A stretch of DNA of 64,000 nucleotides from Terricaulis sp. GTDB lineage: Bacteria > Pseudomonadota > Alphaproteobacteria > Caulobacterales > Aquidulcibacteraceae. Under the pieces are notes generated by a model. It did no database searches. It had not been told where the DNA came from and was given only the letters and a program-made list of their open reading frames with translations. Below, piece by piece: positions 45,106 through 56,430 of the stretch. A program made the position numbers and the translations under genes. The stretch's first letter is position 1; each line of letters begins with the position of its first letter. The stretch spans positions 62,001 to 126,000 of the forward strand of contig JANPZV010000005.1 of the NCBI GenBank assembly GCA_024707365.1. Direction: 5' to 3'.

Positions 45106-46963
45106 ATGGCCGCACCACGCATCACGTTGACGCAGGCGGAAGCGCAGACGCTGATGCGCGCCTTCAGCGTGCTGCAGCGCGGGGACGCCGCCACAGCCGC
45201 CGGCGAAGCGGCCAAGGTGCTGCGCAGCGCGCCTGCCTCGCCGGATGCGCATCACCTGCTGGCGCTGTGCCAGCAGCGCCGCGGCGATCATGGCGCGGCG
45301 CTCGCCTCGTTCGAGCGCGCACTTGAACACGCCCCGCGCCATCCGGCGATGCTGAGCAATGCCGGCGCGCTTTTGCTCGCGATGGGCCGCGCGCAGGAAG
45401 CGGTGCAAAAGCAGCAAGCGGCGTTGCGCGCCGATCCCAACCATCTCGATGCCTGGATCAGCCTCGCGCACGCGCGGCTGGCGCTCTCTGACGTGAACGG
45501 CGCGCTGGCCGCCGCGCGGGAGGCGCTCAAGCGCGCGCCCAAAACGCCGCGCGCGCTGCACGCGCTCGCCGCCGCGCTGCGCGAGCAAGGCGATCTCGAT
45601 GGCGCCGAGGACGCTTTGCGCAACGCGCTGGCGCTTGATCCCAACAGCGGCTGGGCCTGGACATCGCTCGGCATCGTGCGCCGCCTGATCGGCGATCCGG
45701 AGGATCTCGCTTCACTGCTACGCCAAGGCGCGCGCACTGGGCTATGACACGCCCGAACTGGCGGACGCCGAGGCCAGCGCGCATCTCGATGTCGGCGATC
45801 ACACGCGCGCGCTTGAAGCTGCGCAGGCGCTGATCGCGGCGCGGCCCGATTATGTCGCCGGCCATGTGCTGGCGGCGCACATTCGTTGGGAATATGGCGT
45901 GGGCGCTGAAAACGATCCGCTCGCGGCGCTCGATCAAGCGGCGGCGGCGCAGCCGCAGAACCATGCGCTGCGCGGCGCGCTGATCAACGCGCTGCTGGAA
46001 GCTGAACGCGCCGAAGAAGCGCTGGCGCACATCCGCATCGGCCGCGCCGCGCGCGATGAGCCTGCGCTCGCCGCCGCACACGCCAACGCGCTGCACTTGC
46101 TGGGCGACATCGAGGGGGCGGTGCGCGTGCTCGAAGAGGCGGCGCCGCAGATGGCCGCATCACCTGGCTTTTGCATCGCCTTCGCGCGCCAGCTGATCCG
46201 CGCCCAGCGCGCCGACGCCGCAGCGCACTACGCGCTCAGCGCCGCCCAAGCAGAACCGCTCAATCAAGAGGGCTGGGCTCTGCTCGGCATCATCTGGCGG
46301 CTGCTCAATGATCCGCGCGAGCACTGGCTCTGCGACTATGAGCGTTTCGTGATGATCGATCAGGTCGAGCCGCCGCCCGGCTACGCCAGCCGCGAAGACT
46401 TTGTCACCGCGCTCCAAGCTGAGCTCACATCGCTGCATCGCGCCCAACATGCGCCGCTAAATCAGAGCTTGCGCGGGGGCACGCAAACGCCCGGCAGCCT
46501 GTTTGGCCGGCGCAATCTGATGATCGCCGCGGCGCGCGATGCGCTGCGCGCCAGCGTGGAACGCATGATCGCGGCATTGCCCGAAGATCCAGGCCACCCC
46601 TTCCTCGGCCGGCGCGCGCCAAGCATTCATTTTTCGGGATCATGGTCCGTGCGGCTGCGCAGCGCGGGCCGGCATGTGAACCACTATCATCCGCGCGGCT
46701 GGATCAGCTCGGCTTTCTATATCGAGCTGCCGCCCAGCGTGGCGCACGATACGGCCGACCGATCGGGCTGGATCCAATTCGGCCAGCCGCCGCTACAATA
46801 TGAAACGGGGCTCGAGCCGCGCCGCGTGATCCAGCCCAAGATCGGGCGCTTGGTGATTTTTCCGTCTTACATGTGGCACGGCACCGTGCCCTTCAGCGAC
46901 GATGCGCACCGCATGACCATGGCGTTTGACGCCATACCCGCCAAGCACACCCCCAATCGCTGA
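45106..46963 (+). CDS. TPR-repeat protein with C-terminal 2OG-Fe(II) oxygenase domain (one frameshift)
   Basis: This fusion of about 619 residues begins with tetratricopeptide repeats (ALLLAMGRAQEAVQKQQAAL, ARLALSDVNGALAAAREALK, AALREQGDLDGAEDALRNAL). It ends with a putative 2OG-Fe(II) oxygenase of the 2OG_Fe(II)_oxy_5 type (INFSGSWSVRL-like HFSGSWSVRLRSAGRHVNHY, ISSAFYIELPP, FPSYMWHGTVPF), where paired His residues bind iron. The frame changes near 45711. Removing one T from 45711-45712 gives LAHCYAKARALGYDTPEL and joins the parts. A hydroxylase acting on a protein or small molecule is possible. The upstream exported gene is 3 bp away. Confidence 0.85.
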
Positions 46964-47009
46964 GCCCAGCCCGGTCCCTCGCCGTACAGATCTGACGCTA
47001 AAAAGCGCG

Positions 47010-47043
47010 CAAAAGAAAAGGGGCGGAGATTTCTCTCCGCCCC
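47010..47043 (-). terminator. Terminator of the 1007-residue TBDR
   Basis: A perfect 10-bp stem (47020-47029 with 47034-47043, loop TTTC) is followed on the minus strand by TTTTCTTTT. It also lies beyond the 3' end of the convergent TPR/2OG gene. Confidence 0.82.
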
Positions 47044-47068
47044 AATCCTTTGATTGTCAGACAATCGC

Positions 47069-50000
47069 TTACATACGCAGGTTGAAGCCCACGAAGAAGC
47101 GACGGCCGAGCACGTCGTAGGTGGACGGATCGGTGTTCGCCTGAATGTTCGGCGAATACAGTTCCGGCTCGGTGTCGGCGACGTTGTTGACGCCGGCGCG
47201 CAGCGTCAGGTTGCTCGTCAGGTCGAACGTGCCGCGCAGATCGAAGTACCAGATCGAGTCAACGCCCGTGCCGGTGCCGCCGGTGACGAGGTTGTTGTGG
47301 TACATCGAGTCCGTGTAGCGGGCGACAGCCGTGAGGCTGAGCGCGTCCACAGCGTACGTGCCGGTCAGCACATGGCGCCATTCCGGCGTGGCCGAACCCG
47401 TGCCCGAACCGATCGTGCCGATATATTCGTAGATCGGATCCTGCGCCGAAACGGTCGTGCCCGAGCGGTACTGCTCAACCCAGGTCGAAACCAGGTTGAA
47501 GTTCAGCGAGCCCGCGCCACCCAGATCGAAGCCAAGGCCGGCCGCGATGTCGACGCCGCTGGTTTCGATATAGTTGCGGTTGTCCTGCAGCTGCAGCAGT
47601 TCGTCGATGCGGCCGTCAGAGGCATCACGTTGGAACAGCTGGCACCAGGCGTTGTTGTTGTCGTAGGTCGGGTTGGCGCCGTCACGGTTGAAGCAGCGCT
47701 GGATGATGGTCACCGCGCTGAACGCGCCGATCGCATCTTCCACTTCGATGCTCCAGTAGTCGACCGAGAGGAACAGCGTGTCGAGGAAGCCGCCCGTTTG
47801 GAAGGGCGAGTTCAGCACGAAGCCGACCGTGTAGGAGTCCGACGTTTCCGGGCTCAGGTTCGGGTTGCCGCCGGCGATGGCTTCAGCTTGGCCGAAGGGC
47901 TGGCTGAACGCCGCGCCGCCCGCAACAGCCGCCTGCGCCGCGCACAGCGCTTGCACCTGGGCGCCATTGGCGCCGTTGCGGCCGAATTCCGGGTGGTACG
48001 AACCGGTTTGCGCCGTAGCATTGCCGCCCGAGGTGTTGCACGGATCGGAGCCGGTGATGGCCGGGAAGTTCGGCACTTGCGGGCTGAACAATTCGGCGAT
48101 CGAGGGCGAACGCGTGGCGGTTTGCACGCCAGCGCGGAAGCGCAGCCAATCGGTGACAGTCCAGTCGCCCGTGATCTTCCAGCTTTCGGCGGAGCCCGAC
48201 TGGCTTTGATCGGTGACGCGATAGCCCGCCGTGACCGAGAGCGATTCAACGCCCGGCAGGTTGGCCAGTATCGGCACGTAGATTTCACCGAACACGTCGA
48301 ACCAATCAACCGTGCCTTGGATCGGCAGCTGCGCGTTGAAGCCGACAACCGCGCCGGGGACGAGGCCGCCGTCCGGCAGGAAGTCGAATTCGATTTCGCG
48401 ATAACCGGCGCCGAACGCCGCCTGCACCGCGCCAGCCGGCAGCTGGAACAGCTCACCCGTCACCGAACCTTCGACGACCGTTTGTTCGATCGTGGTGAGG
48501 TTCTTGGCGTTGAGCACGAAGTTGCTGGCGCAATTAGCCGGCAGCACGCTGTCAAGGCCCATCGGGTTCCAGCTGGCGCACGCGCCGCTGAACGCCGTCG
48601 TCGGGTTGGCGAGGAACGCGTTGAACGGCGCGACCAGAATGTTGCCGCCTTGGACTTCGTTCTGCACCGAACGGCCGAACGACGCGTAGACGTCATAGGT
48701 CCAGGTTTCGGAGAGATCGCCTTCCGTGCCCATCAACACTTGCCACACGTCATGGGTGTTGTAGCCGGTGCGGCCGCCCACTTGGTTGAAGCGCTTGTTA
48801 AAGGTCAGCGCGCCGGTCGGGTTAGCCCGCGAGTTGGCGAGCGCCAACAATTGCGGGTTGGCGGCGAGCAGCGGGTTGATGACGCCGGCGACCGGGTCAT
48901 TGTTTTGGTAATACGGCAGCACAAAACCGCCGCCCGGGGTCGGCGCCAGTTCTTGCAGCGCGTTATAGTTGGTGTAGGTCGCTTGAACGTACGGGCGGAA
49001 ATACTCGTTCACGTCCAGCGAAATGCGCGTGAACATGTTCCAGCGTTCCATCGGCAGGACAAGAATATTGTCCGGCTCGAAATTGTACGAGAACGTGTCG
49101 GGGTAGAAGGCCGAGGCGATGTGGTTCGTCGGGCCGGTATAGCCGACAGCGTCGAACGGATTGCCGGCGATGCCGGTGCAGAACAGCGAGCCGTCAGGAT
49201 TGAAACCAAACCCGCCCGAGCCGCCGTTTGTAATGACAGGGTTCGTTACCGCATCAAACGGAAGCGACGGGTTGGCGAGCGGCGAGCACGCGCCGCCGGC
49301 GAAGATCGCGTCGATCGCGGCTTCCGACGGGGTGTTGGTGCCGGTCGTCCAGGTGCCGCCCGGGAACGTGCCGGTGAGCGAGCTGGCTTGGGCGGCGAAG
49401 TCGCGCGCGCCCTTGTACATCGCTTCGCGCGAGAAGTAGCTGGCGTTGAACACGGCGTTGCCGCGGCCGTCGGCGAAATTGCCGCCGAAGGTCACGTCCG
49501 CGCCCCACTCTTCGCCGTCGCCGCGCTCGGTCAGGCGGTACTGGCCGTCGATCGCGAAGCCTTCAAAATTGTCGCGCAGGATGAAGTTGACGACACCCGA
49601 CACAGCGTCCGCGCCATAGGTCGAGGCGGCGCCGCCGGTGATGATTTCGACGCGCTCGGTCAGAGCAGCCGGGATGGTGTTGACGTCAACCGTGCCCGAG
49701 CTGAGCGAGCCCATCGGACGGCGGCCGTCGATCAGCACGAGGTTGCGGCCCGAGCCGAGACCACGAAGATCGACAAACGCCCGGCCGTTCGAGGACGGGT
49801 TGTTCGATTGCGAGGAAATGCCAGGCGTGACCTGCGGCAGCGTGTTGAGGTATTGCTCAACCGTCACGAAGCCGGAATTGGTCATTTCTTCCTGGCCGAC
49901 CGTCAGGATCGGGCTTTCGGCCACCGCGTCGCGGCGCGCGATGCGCGTGCCGGTGACGACGATCGCATCGCCCTCATCCGCTTCCTGCGCGGCCGCGACG

Positions 50001-50092
50001 GTGACGCCGCCCGCGGTAAACATCGCAGTCGCGGCGGCGAGCACGGAAGCGCCCGTCAGCAGAGACTTACGTCCAGTCTGCGTATTTCTCAT
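47069..50092 (-). CDS. TonB-dependent receptor, 1007 residues
   Basis: This intact receptor has a signal peptide (cleavage after GGVTVAAAQ), a TonB-box-like GDAIVVTGTRIARRDAVAES and plug motifs (FVDLRGLGSGRNLVLIDGRR, ERVEIITGGAASTYGADAVS). A long barrel ends with an aromatic-rich motif (VLGRRFFVGFNLRM). It belongs to the large LRGLG..R.L.L.NGRR-type receptor family shared with the receptor at 30330, abundant in Caulobacter and sphingomonads and linked in some cases to oligosaccharides or peptides. The ligand cannot be told. No regulator is adjacent. Confidence 0.94.
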   Translation of the reverse strand: MRNTQTGRKSLLTGASVLAAATAMFTAGGVTVAAAQEADEGDAIVVTGTRIARRDAVAESPILTVGQEEMTNSGFVTVEQYLNTLPQVTPGISSQSNNPSSNGRAFVDLRGLGSGRNLVLIDGRRPMGSLSSGTVDVNTIPAALTERVEIITGGAASTYGADAVSGVVNFILRDNFEGFAIDGQYRLTERGDGEEWGADVTFGGNFADGRGNAVFNASYFSREAMYKGARDFAAQASSLTGTFPGGTWTTGTNTPSEAAIDAIFAGGACSPLANPSLPFDAVTNPVITNGGSGGFGFNPDGSLFCTGIAGNPFDAVGYTGPTNHIASAFYPDTFSYNFEPDNILVLPMERWNMFTRISLDVNEYFRPYVQATYTNYNALQELAPTPGGGFVLPYYQNNDPVAGVINPLLAANPQLLALANSRANPTGALTFNKRFNQVGGRTGYNTHDVWQVLMGTEGDLSETWTYDVYASFGRSVQNEVQGGNILVAPFNAFLANPTTAFSGACASWNPMGLDSVLPANCASNFVLNAKNLTTIEQTVVEGSVTGELFQLPAGAVQAAFGAGYREIEFDFLPDGGLVPGAVVGFNAQLPIQGTVDWFDVFGEIYVPILANLPGVESLSVTAGYRVTDQSQSGSAESWKITGDWTVTDWLRFRAGVQTATRSPSIAELFSPQVPNFPAITGSDPCNTSGGNATAQTGSYHPEFGRNGANGAQVQALCAAQAAVAGGAAFSQPFGQAEAIAGGNPNLSPETSDSYTVGFVLNSPFQTGGFLDTLFLSVDYWSIEVEDAIGAFSAVTIIQRCFNRDGANPTYDNNNAWCQLFQRDASDGRIDELLQLQDNRNYIETSGVDIAAGLGFDLGGAGSLNFNLVSTWVEQYRSGTTVSAQDPIYEYIGTIGSGTGSATPEWRHVLTGTYAVDALSLTAVARYTDSMYHNNLVTGGTGTGVDSIWYFDLRGTFDLTSNLTLRAGVNNVADTEPELYSPNIQANTDPSTYDVLGRRFFVGFNLRM

Positions 50093-50474
50093 ATTTCGAA
50101 CCCCCTAGAGCGCCGGGTCTCGCCACCAGCGGCGGAACCCTGTCTTCTCTAACTTCAGTTTTCGAGCACACGGCTCGAGCGGACGTTGAACCGGAACGCC
50201 GAGGTTGGGCCCCGGTAGATCGACTCCCGCCATGCTGCTGCAACCGATGCGACACAAATATTCCAAGGTCAAACCACCTTCGCCGCAATTCACGCGAACG
50301 AATGGGGAACATCAACAACTCCCCGCCACACTGTGGCTTCGGCGCCAAAGCTTTGTGCACACCCGCCAACAGCCCTAAATTTCAGTTAAAACTACACCGT
50401 GCATCGGCGCCCGCCGGGAGGGGAAAACACGCCCCCTCTACCGGTGCGCCTGCTGTGCGCCTATTTTGCCGTTC
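50093..50474. other. Divergent region before uvrB
   Basis: This 382-bp stretch separates the leftward TBDR from rightward uvrB. No credible gene, RNA or strong repeat is visible. The AT-rich piece at about 50375-50400 (CTAAATTTCAGTTAAAACTA) is the best place for a uvrB promoter. No LexA box was recognised by eye. Confidence 0.5.
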
Positions 50475-52753
<2,279 letters not shown>

Positions 52754-52757
<4 letters not shown>

Positions 52758-53365
52758 ATTACTACGCCCTCATCCTGCAGCTTTTCGTCCACCTCGCGCA
52801 ACGCCTCGGACACAATCAACCTTTCCTGGTCATTCTCATCAACGCGAAAAATATAGCCGTCCTGCACGATCGATCTAATGAGAAAAACAGCGGCTCTAGA
52901 AGCTTCCGCGGCCAGTTCTATTTGGATCGACCACCCTACGGGCATCATATGCACCAGTCCAATCCTGAGCTCATTGAGCGAAGTAAGGTGAAACACGACG
53001 TTCTCAGGCAATCGCAACACCGCTCCGCCACCCTCAATGGGAGGAAGTTTGCCAACGATTCGTTGGAGCAAAATTGGGAATTCCGCTGTCCGCTCTTTGG
53101 AGCGCTCACCATCCAATGCCGCTCGCGCGCCCTTCAGCGTCTGGGCCCCCACTCGCGCGCTTCCCGATAGATGCGCGGCCATCGCGACTTGTGCGGCGGC
53201 ATGCAAGGATTCCACCGCTAAGATCCACTCGCCTTTATCTGGGTGCACACCATCCAGCGCCCGCGATGCCTGTCGAAGCAGCAAAGCGATTGCTCGTTTC
53301 TCATCTAATCGGATGTAATTTGGCGTGTCTTCCCAAGGTGATTGCCGCACCGTCAGACCCTCCAT
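52754..53365 (-). CDS. Hypothetical protein, 203 residues, lower GC
   Basis: I do not recognise this soluble protein. It begins [20 protein letters not shown] and has helices such as [20 protein letters not shown] and [17 protein letters not shown], followed by [20 protein letters not shown]. Base composition is noticeably less GC-rich than its neighbours, which suggests later arrival. Its stop codon overlaps the uvrB stop by two to four bases in a convergent arrangement. The frame is clean and the ATG is at 53365. Confidence 0.65.
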
Positions 53366-53471
53366 TTGACTAAGTTTATCTATGGTAATCTGCCTCCCGT
53401 CTATGCGGAGAAGCGAGGATTGAGCCCAATCTATCCGCCCCCTCCCTCCCCGCGCCTATTATGGCCGCCAC

Positions 53472-54067
53472 ATGCAGCCCGCCTCCCCCATCGCTCCGCG
53501 CCCGACGCCTTCTGGGCGATTGCGCAGGCGTTCATGCTCACGCTGCACGCGCTGTTCGGCAATCCGGAAGACATTGCGCAGGCCGGCCCGCTGACGCGGC
53601 AAGCGCACAAGCTGCTCGCTTCCTGGCTGCGCGTGGGCGAGGCGTTGATGCGCCGCGTGCTGATCCTTGAAGCCGCCGCCTGCATCATCCATCCGCCCCG
53701 CGCGAAAGCGCAGCGCGCGCGCCGCGCCAAATCAGCCGAAAGCTTCGATCCCGCAGCGCCCGAAAGCTGGCGCGCGCCTTTCTCCGCCGGCGCTGCGCCG
53801 CAAAAGCACGCGCGCCACGCGCGCAAAGCGCAAAGCTCGCGGCCGCTTTCGCCCATTGGCCTCGCCAAGCGCTATGAAGCGCTGATCCGCGCCTTCAACG
53901 CCCCGCACGCTTACGCAACGCGCCTCGCCAAGCGGCTCTGGCGCAACGCGCCAGCCTGCGACGCTGCGCTCAAAGCCCCGCCCGAAGCGCGCCATCGCAT
54001 CGATCAATTCGCCATGCTGGATGCCGAAGCCCGCACCACCATCGCGCTGCGCTTCGATAGCGGCTGA
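53472..54067 (+). CDS. Hypothetical protein (one frameshift)
   Basis: The body of this Ala/Arg-rich protein is in one frame (DAFWAIAQAFMLTLHALFGN, then ALMRRVLILEAAACIIHP, LSPIGLAKRYEALIRAFNAP, to TTIALRFDSG). The frame is also open upstream to 53342 but with poor coding character. From ATG 53472 (MQPAS) one extra C in the C5 run 53485-53489 would join to DAFWAIAQAF, giving about 198 residues. The start is thus uncertain. No domain is recognised. The neighbouring genes give no functional hint. Confidence 0.55.
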
Positions 54068-54121
54068 GCCGCGCACGAAAATCCACACGCCCAAACCGCC
54101 CGCGCCGATGCGCGGCGCGGC

Positions 54122-54574
54122 CTAAAGCGTTTGCGCCAGCGCTTCGAGTTGCATCGCGGTTTGCGTCCAGCCCGGCTCAAAGCCCATTTGTTCGTGCTGC
54201 TTCATCGTCTCTTCGGTCCAGTGCCGCGCCACGGCGCGATAGCGCGTTGTGCCGTTCCCCAGATCCTCGAACGTGAGTTCCGCCACCATGAACGGCCCGG
54301 CCGGTTTGAAATCCGGCGTCACCGCATCAGTCGTCACGATTTTCTTGTTCGGCACGATCTCGAGATAAATCCCCGCGTTCGGATATTCCTCCCCTTCAGG
54401 CGAGGCCATCACAAAGCTCATCTTCCCGCCGGGGCGGAAATCGATGTCGGTGCTTTTGATCGTCCACGGCTTGGGCGCGAACCATTGTTGCAGCAGCGCA
54501 GGCTCCGCAAAGCAGCGGAACAGCTTCTCCGCCGGCGCCTTGAGAATAAGATCGATGGAAAGTTCGTAAGCCAT
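54122..54574 (-). CDS. SRPBCC-family (AHSA1-type) protein
   Basis: This 150-residue single-domain protein of the START/AHSA1 fold (MAYELSIDLILKAPAEKLFR, WFAPKPWTIKSTDIDFRPGG, GWTQTAMQLEALAQTL) is often found beside ECF sigma factors and DGPF proteins, as here. It probably binds a hydrophobic ligand. ATG 54574 is chosen because the domain begins there; the frame upstream is open to 54631. It lies 63 bp past the sigma gene stop on the same strand. Confidence 0.88.
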   Translation of the reverse strand: MAYELSIDLILKAPAEKLFRCFAEPALLQQWFAPKPWTIKSTDIDFRPGGKMSFVMASPEGEEYPNAGIYLEIVPNKKIVTTDAVTPDFKPAGPFMVAELTFEDLGNGTTRYRAVARHWTEETMKQHEQMGFEPGWTQTAMQLEALAQTL

Positions 54575-54637
54575 GTCTGTTTCCTCGTTTGCTCTGCGTA
54601 TAAGACGCGCGCGCCTGCGCCGCGCCGACATTGGCGT

Positions 54638-55884
54638 TCAATTTTTCGCCGCCAGCGTATCGAGGTGCTGTCGGATATGCGCCGCTTCCGCCGGCGTGTT
54701 GGCCAGCGCGATCGCCCGGCCAAACGCGTCCGCCGCCTCTTGGTTGCGCCCCAGCTGCATCAGCAAATGCCCGCGCACGCCATGGAAATAGAAATAGCTC
54801 TTCAGCCGTTCGCCCAAAGGCTCCGCCATCGCCAGCGCCGCTTCGGCCCCATGCGCCTTGGCATGCGCCACCGCGCGATTGAGGCTCACCACCGGCGAAG
54901 GCGTCAGATGCTCCAGCGCGCCGTAGAGCAAATCGATCTGCACCCAATCGGTCTCAGCGGCGGTTTTGGCGCGCGCATGCAACGCCGCGATCGCCGCCTG
55001 CACTTGATAGGGCCCGCGCGCCCGATGGCGGATCGCCTTATCGATCAGCGCCAGCCCTTCCTGGATCGGCTCCCGATGCCAAAGCCCGCGATCCTGATCT
55101 TCCAGCAAAATGATCGCGCCCGCGCCATCAAACCGCGCGCCCAGCCGCGCGTGCTGCAGCAGCATCAGCGCAAGCAATCCCATGATTTCCGGCTCAGCCG
55201 GATAAAGGCTGAGCAAAAGCCGCGTCAGCCGAATTGCTTCATCGCACAGCCGCGCCCGTGCGCCGGCCTCTTCGGCGGGCGCCGAGTAGCCTTCGTTGAA
55301 CACAAGATAAAGCATCGCCGCCACAGCCGCCACGCGCTCGGAACGCTCCGCCGCGCTCGGGGTTTCAAACGCCACGCCCGCGCCGGCGATTTTATTTTTT
55401 CGCGCGCGTGATGCGTTGCTCCATCGCGGCTTCCCCAACCAGGAACGCGCGCGCGATTTGCTTCACGCTGAGGCCAGATACAATCCTGAGCGCCACCGCG
55501 ATCTGCTGCGTCGCCGGCAAATCGGGGTGGCAGCAGATAAACAAAAGCCTGAGCACATCGTCGCGATAATCGCCGTCATCGATCGCACGCGCCGCATCGG
55601 CTTCTGCATCGCCCAGATCGGAAAGCTGGCCTTCCTCCGGCAGGCGGCGCCAGCCGGCTTTGCTTGCGCACCGCGTCAATCGCCGCATTGCGGCCCACCA
55701 TGATCAGCCACGCCGCCGCATCGCGCGGCGGGCCGTTCTTGGGCCAGTTTTTCAAAGCGCGCAGGCACGCCTCTTGAAACGCCTCCTCGGCCGTATCGAG
55801 ATCGCGGAAATAGCGCATCAGCGCGCCCACCGCCTGCGGCCGCGCGCCGGAAAGCGCAGCTTCAATCCAGCCGAGTTCGCTCAT
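54638..55884 (-). CDS. ECF42-type RNA polymerase sigma factor (two frameshifts)
   Basis: This ECF sigma factor has a long C-terminal domain (DUF6596/TPR-like). Region 2 (EAFQEACLRALKNWPKNGPP, AWLIMVGRNAAIDAVRK) is in the first frame. Region 4 (DVLRLLFICCHPDLPATQQI, GLSVKQIARAFLVGEAAMEQ) is in the second. The C-terminal domain (LYLVFNEGYSAPAEEAGARA, MLLQHARLGARFDGAG) is in the third. Removing one T each from 55659-55661 and 55395-55400 joins RKQAGWRRLPEEGQ and RAKNKIAGAGVAFE into about 414 residues. The TAA of the DGPF gene touches its ATG, which is typical of ECF42 operons where the DGPF protein is a partner instead of an anti-sigma factor. Confidence 0.85.
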
Positions 55885-56259
55885 TTACGGAAACGCCGTC
55901 ACCGGCGCGCCGGGATTGTAAAGCAGCACCGGGCGCAGCTCATAGGCCCCGCCCGGATTGGCCGCCGCCAGCTCGCGCACGAACGAAAGCGCTTCCTCGA
56001 GATCCTCAGCATCAAGCAGATAGAAGCCGAGCAGCTGTTCTTTGGTTTCGGCATACGGCCCATCGAGCACCGCATCATCAGACTTGCGCAGCGTCGTCGC
56101 CGCACTGGTGGGCAAAAGGCGCAGCGAAGGCTTCAGCTTGCCGGCTTTTTCCCATTTCTGTTGAATCACGCCCAGCCGGGCCATCACCGCGTCGTTGTGC
56201 TCTTTGGACCAGGCAAACACCTCGGCCTCATTATTGTAGCAGAGTATGGCGTACATCAT
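55885..56259 (-). CDS. DGPF-domain (YCII-related) protein
   Basis: This 124-residue protein contains the signature DGPYAETKEQL (DGPF motif) and MMYAILCYNNEAEVFAWS at the N-terminus. Members of this family are strictly linked to ECF42-type sigma factors and are thought to be their functional partners. ATG 56259 has GGAAGGAAGG upstream. Its TAA is followed immediately by the ATG of the sigma gene, so translation is coupled. Confidence 0.9.
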   Translation of the reverse strand: MMYAILCYNNEAEVFAWSKEHNDAVMARLGVIQQKWEKAGKLKPSLRLLPTSAATTLRKSDDAVLDGPYAETKEQLLGFYLLDAEDLEEALSFVRELAAANPGGAYELRPVLLYNPGAPVTAFP

Positions 56260-56430
56260 CGGCGGGCCTTCCTTCCATCCAAGGACGCACCGATACGCGC
56301 GAGCCCGACATTGCGTCGATGGATTTCTGCGCAATCGCTTGCACCGCTTCTAAAGACGCGTCCATGTTCCATGAGCGCGCTTGACGGCCCCCGCCCCGGC
56401 TCGCTTCAACAGAGGCGACGAGGACGCACC

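Noticed and set aside
55660-56430. N-terminal extension of the TIR-like protein
   Set aside because: It is antisense to the DGPF and sigma genes, and the ribosome binding site is at 56431.
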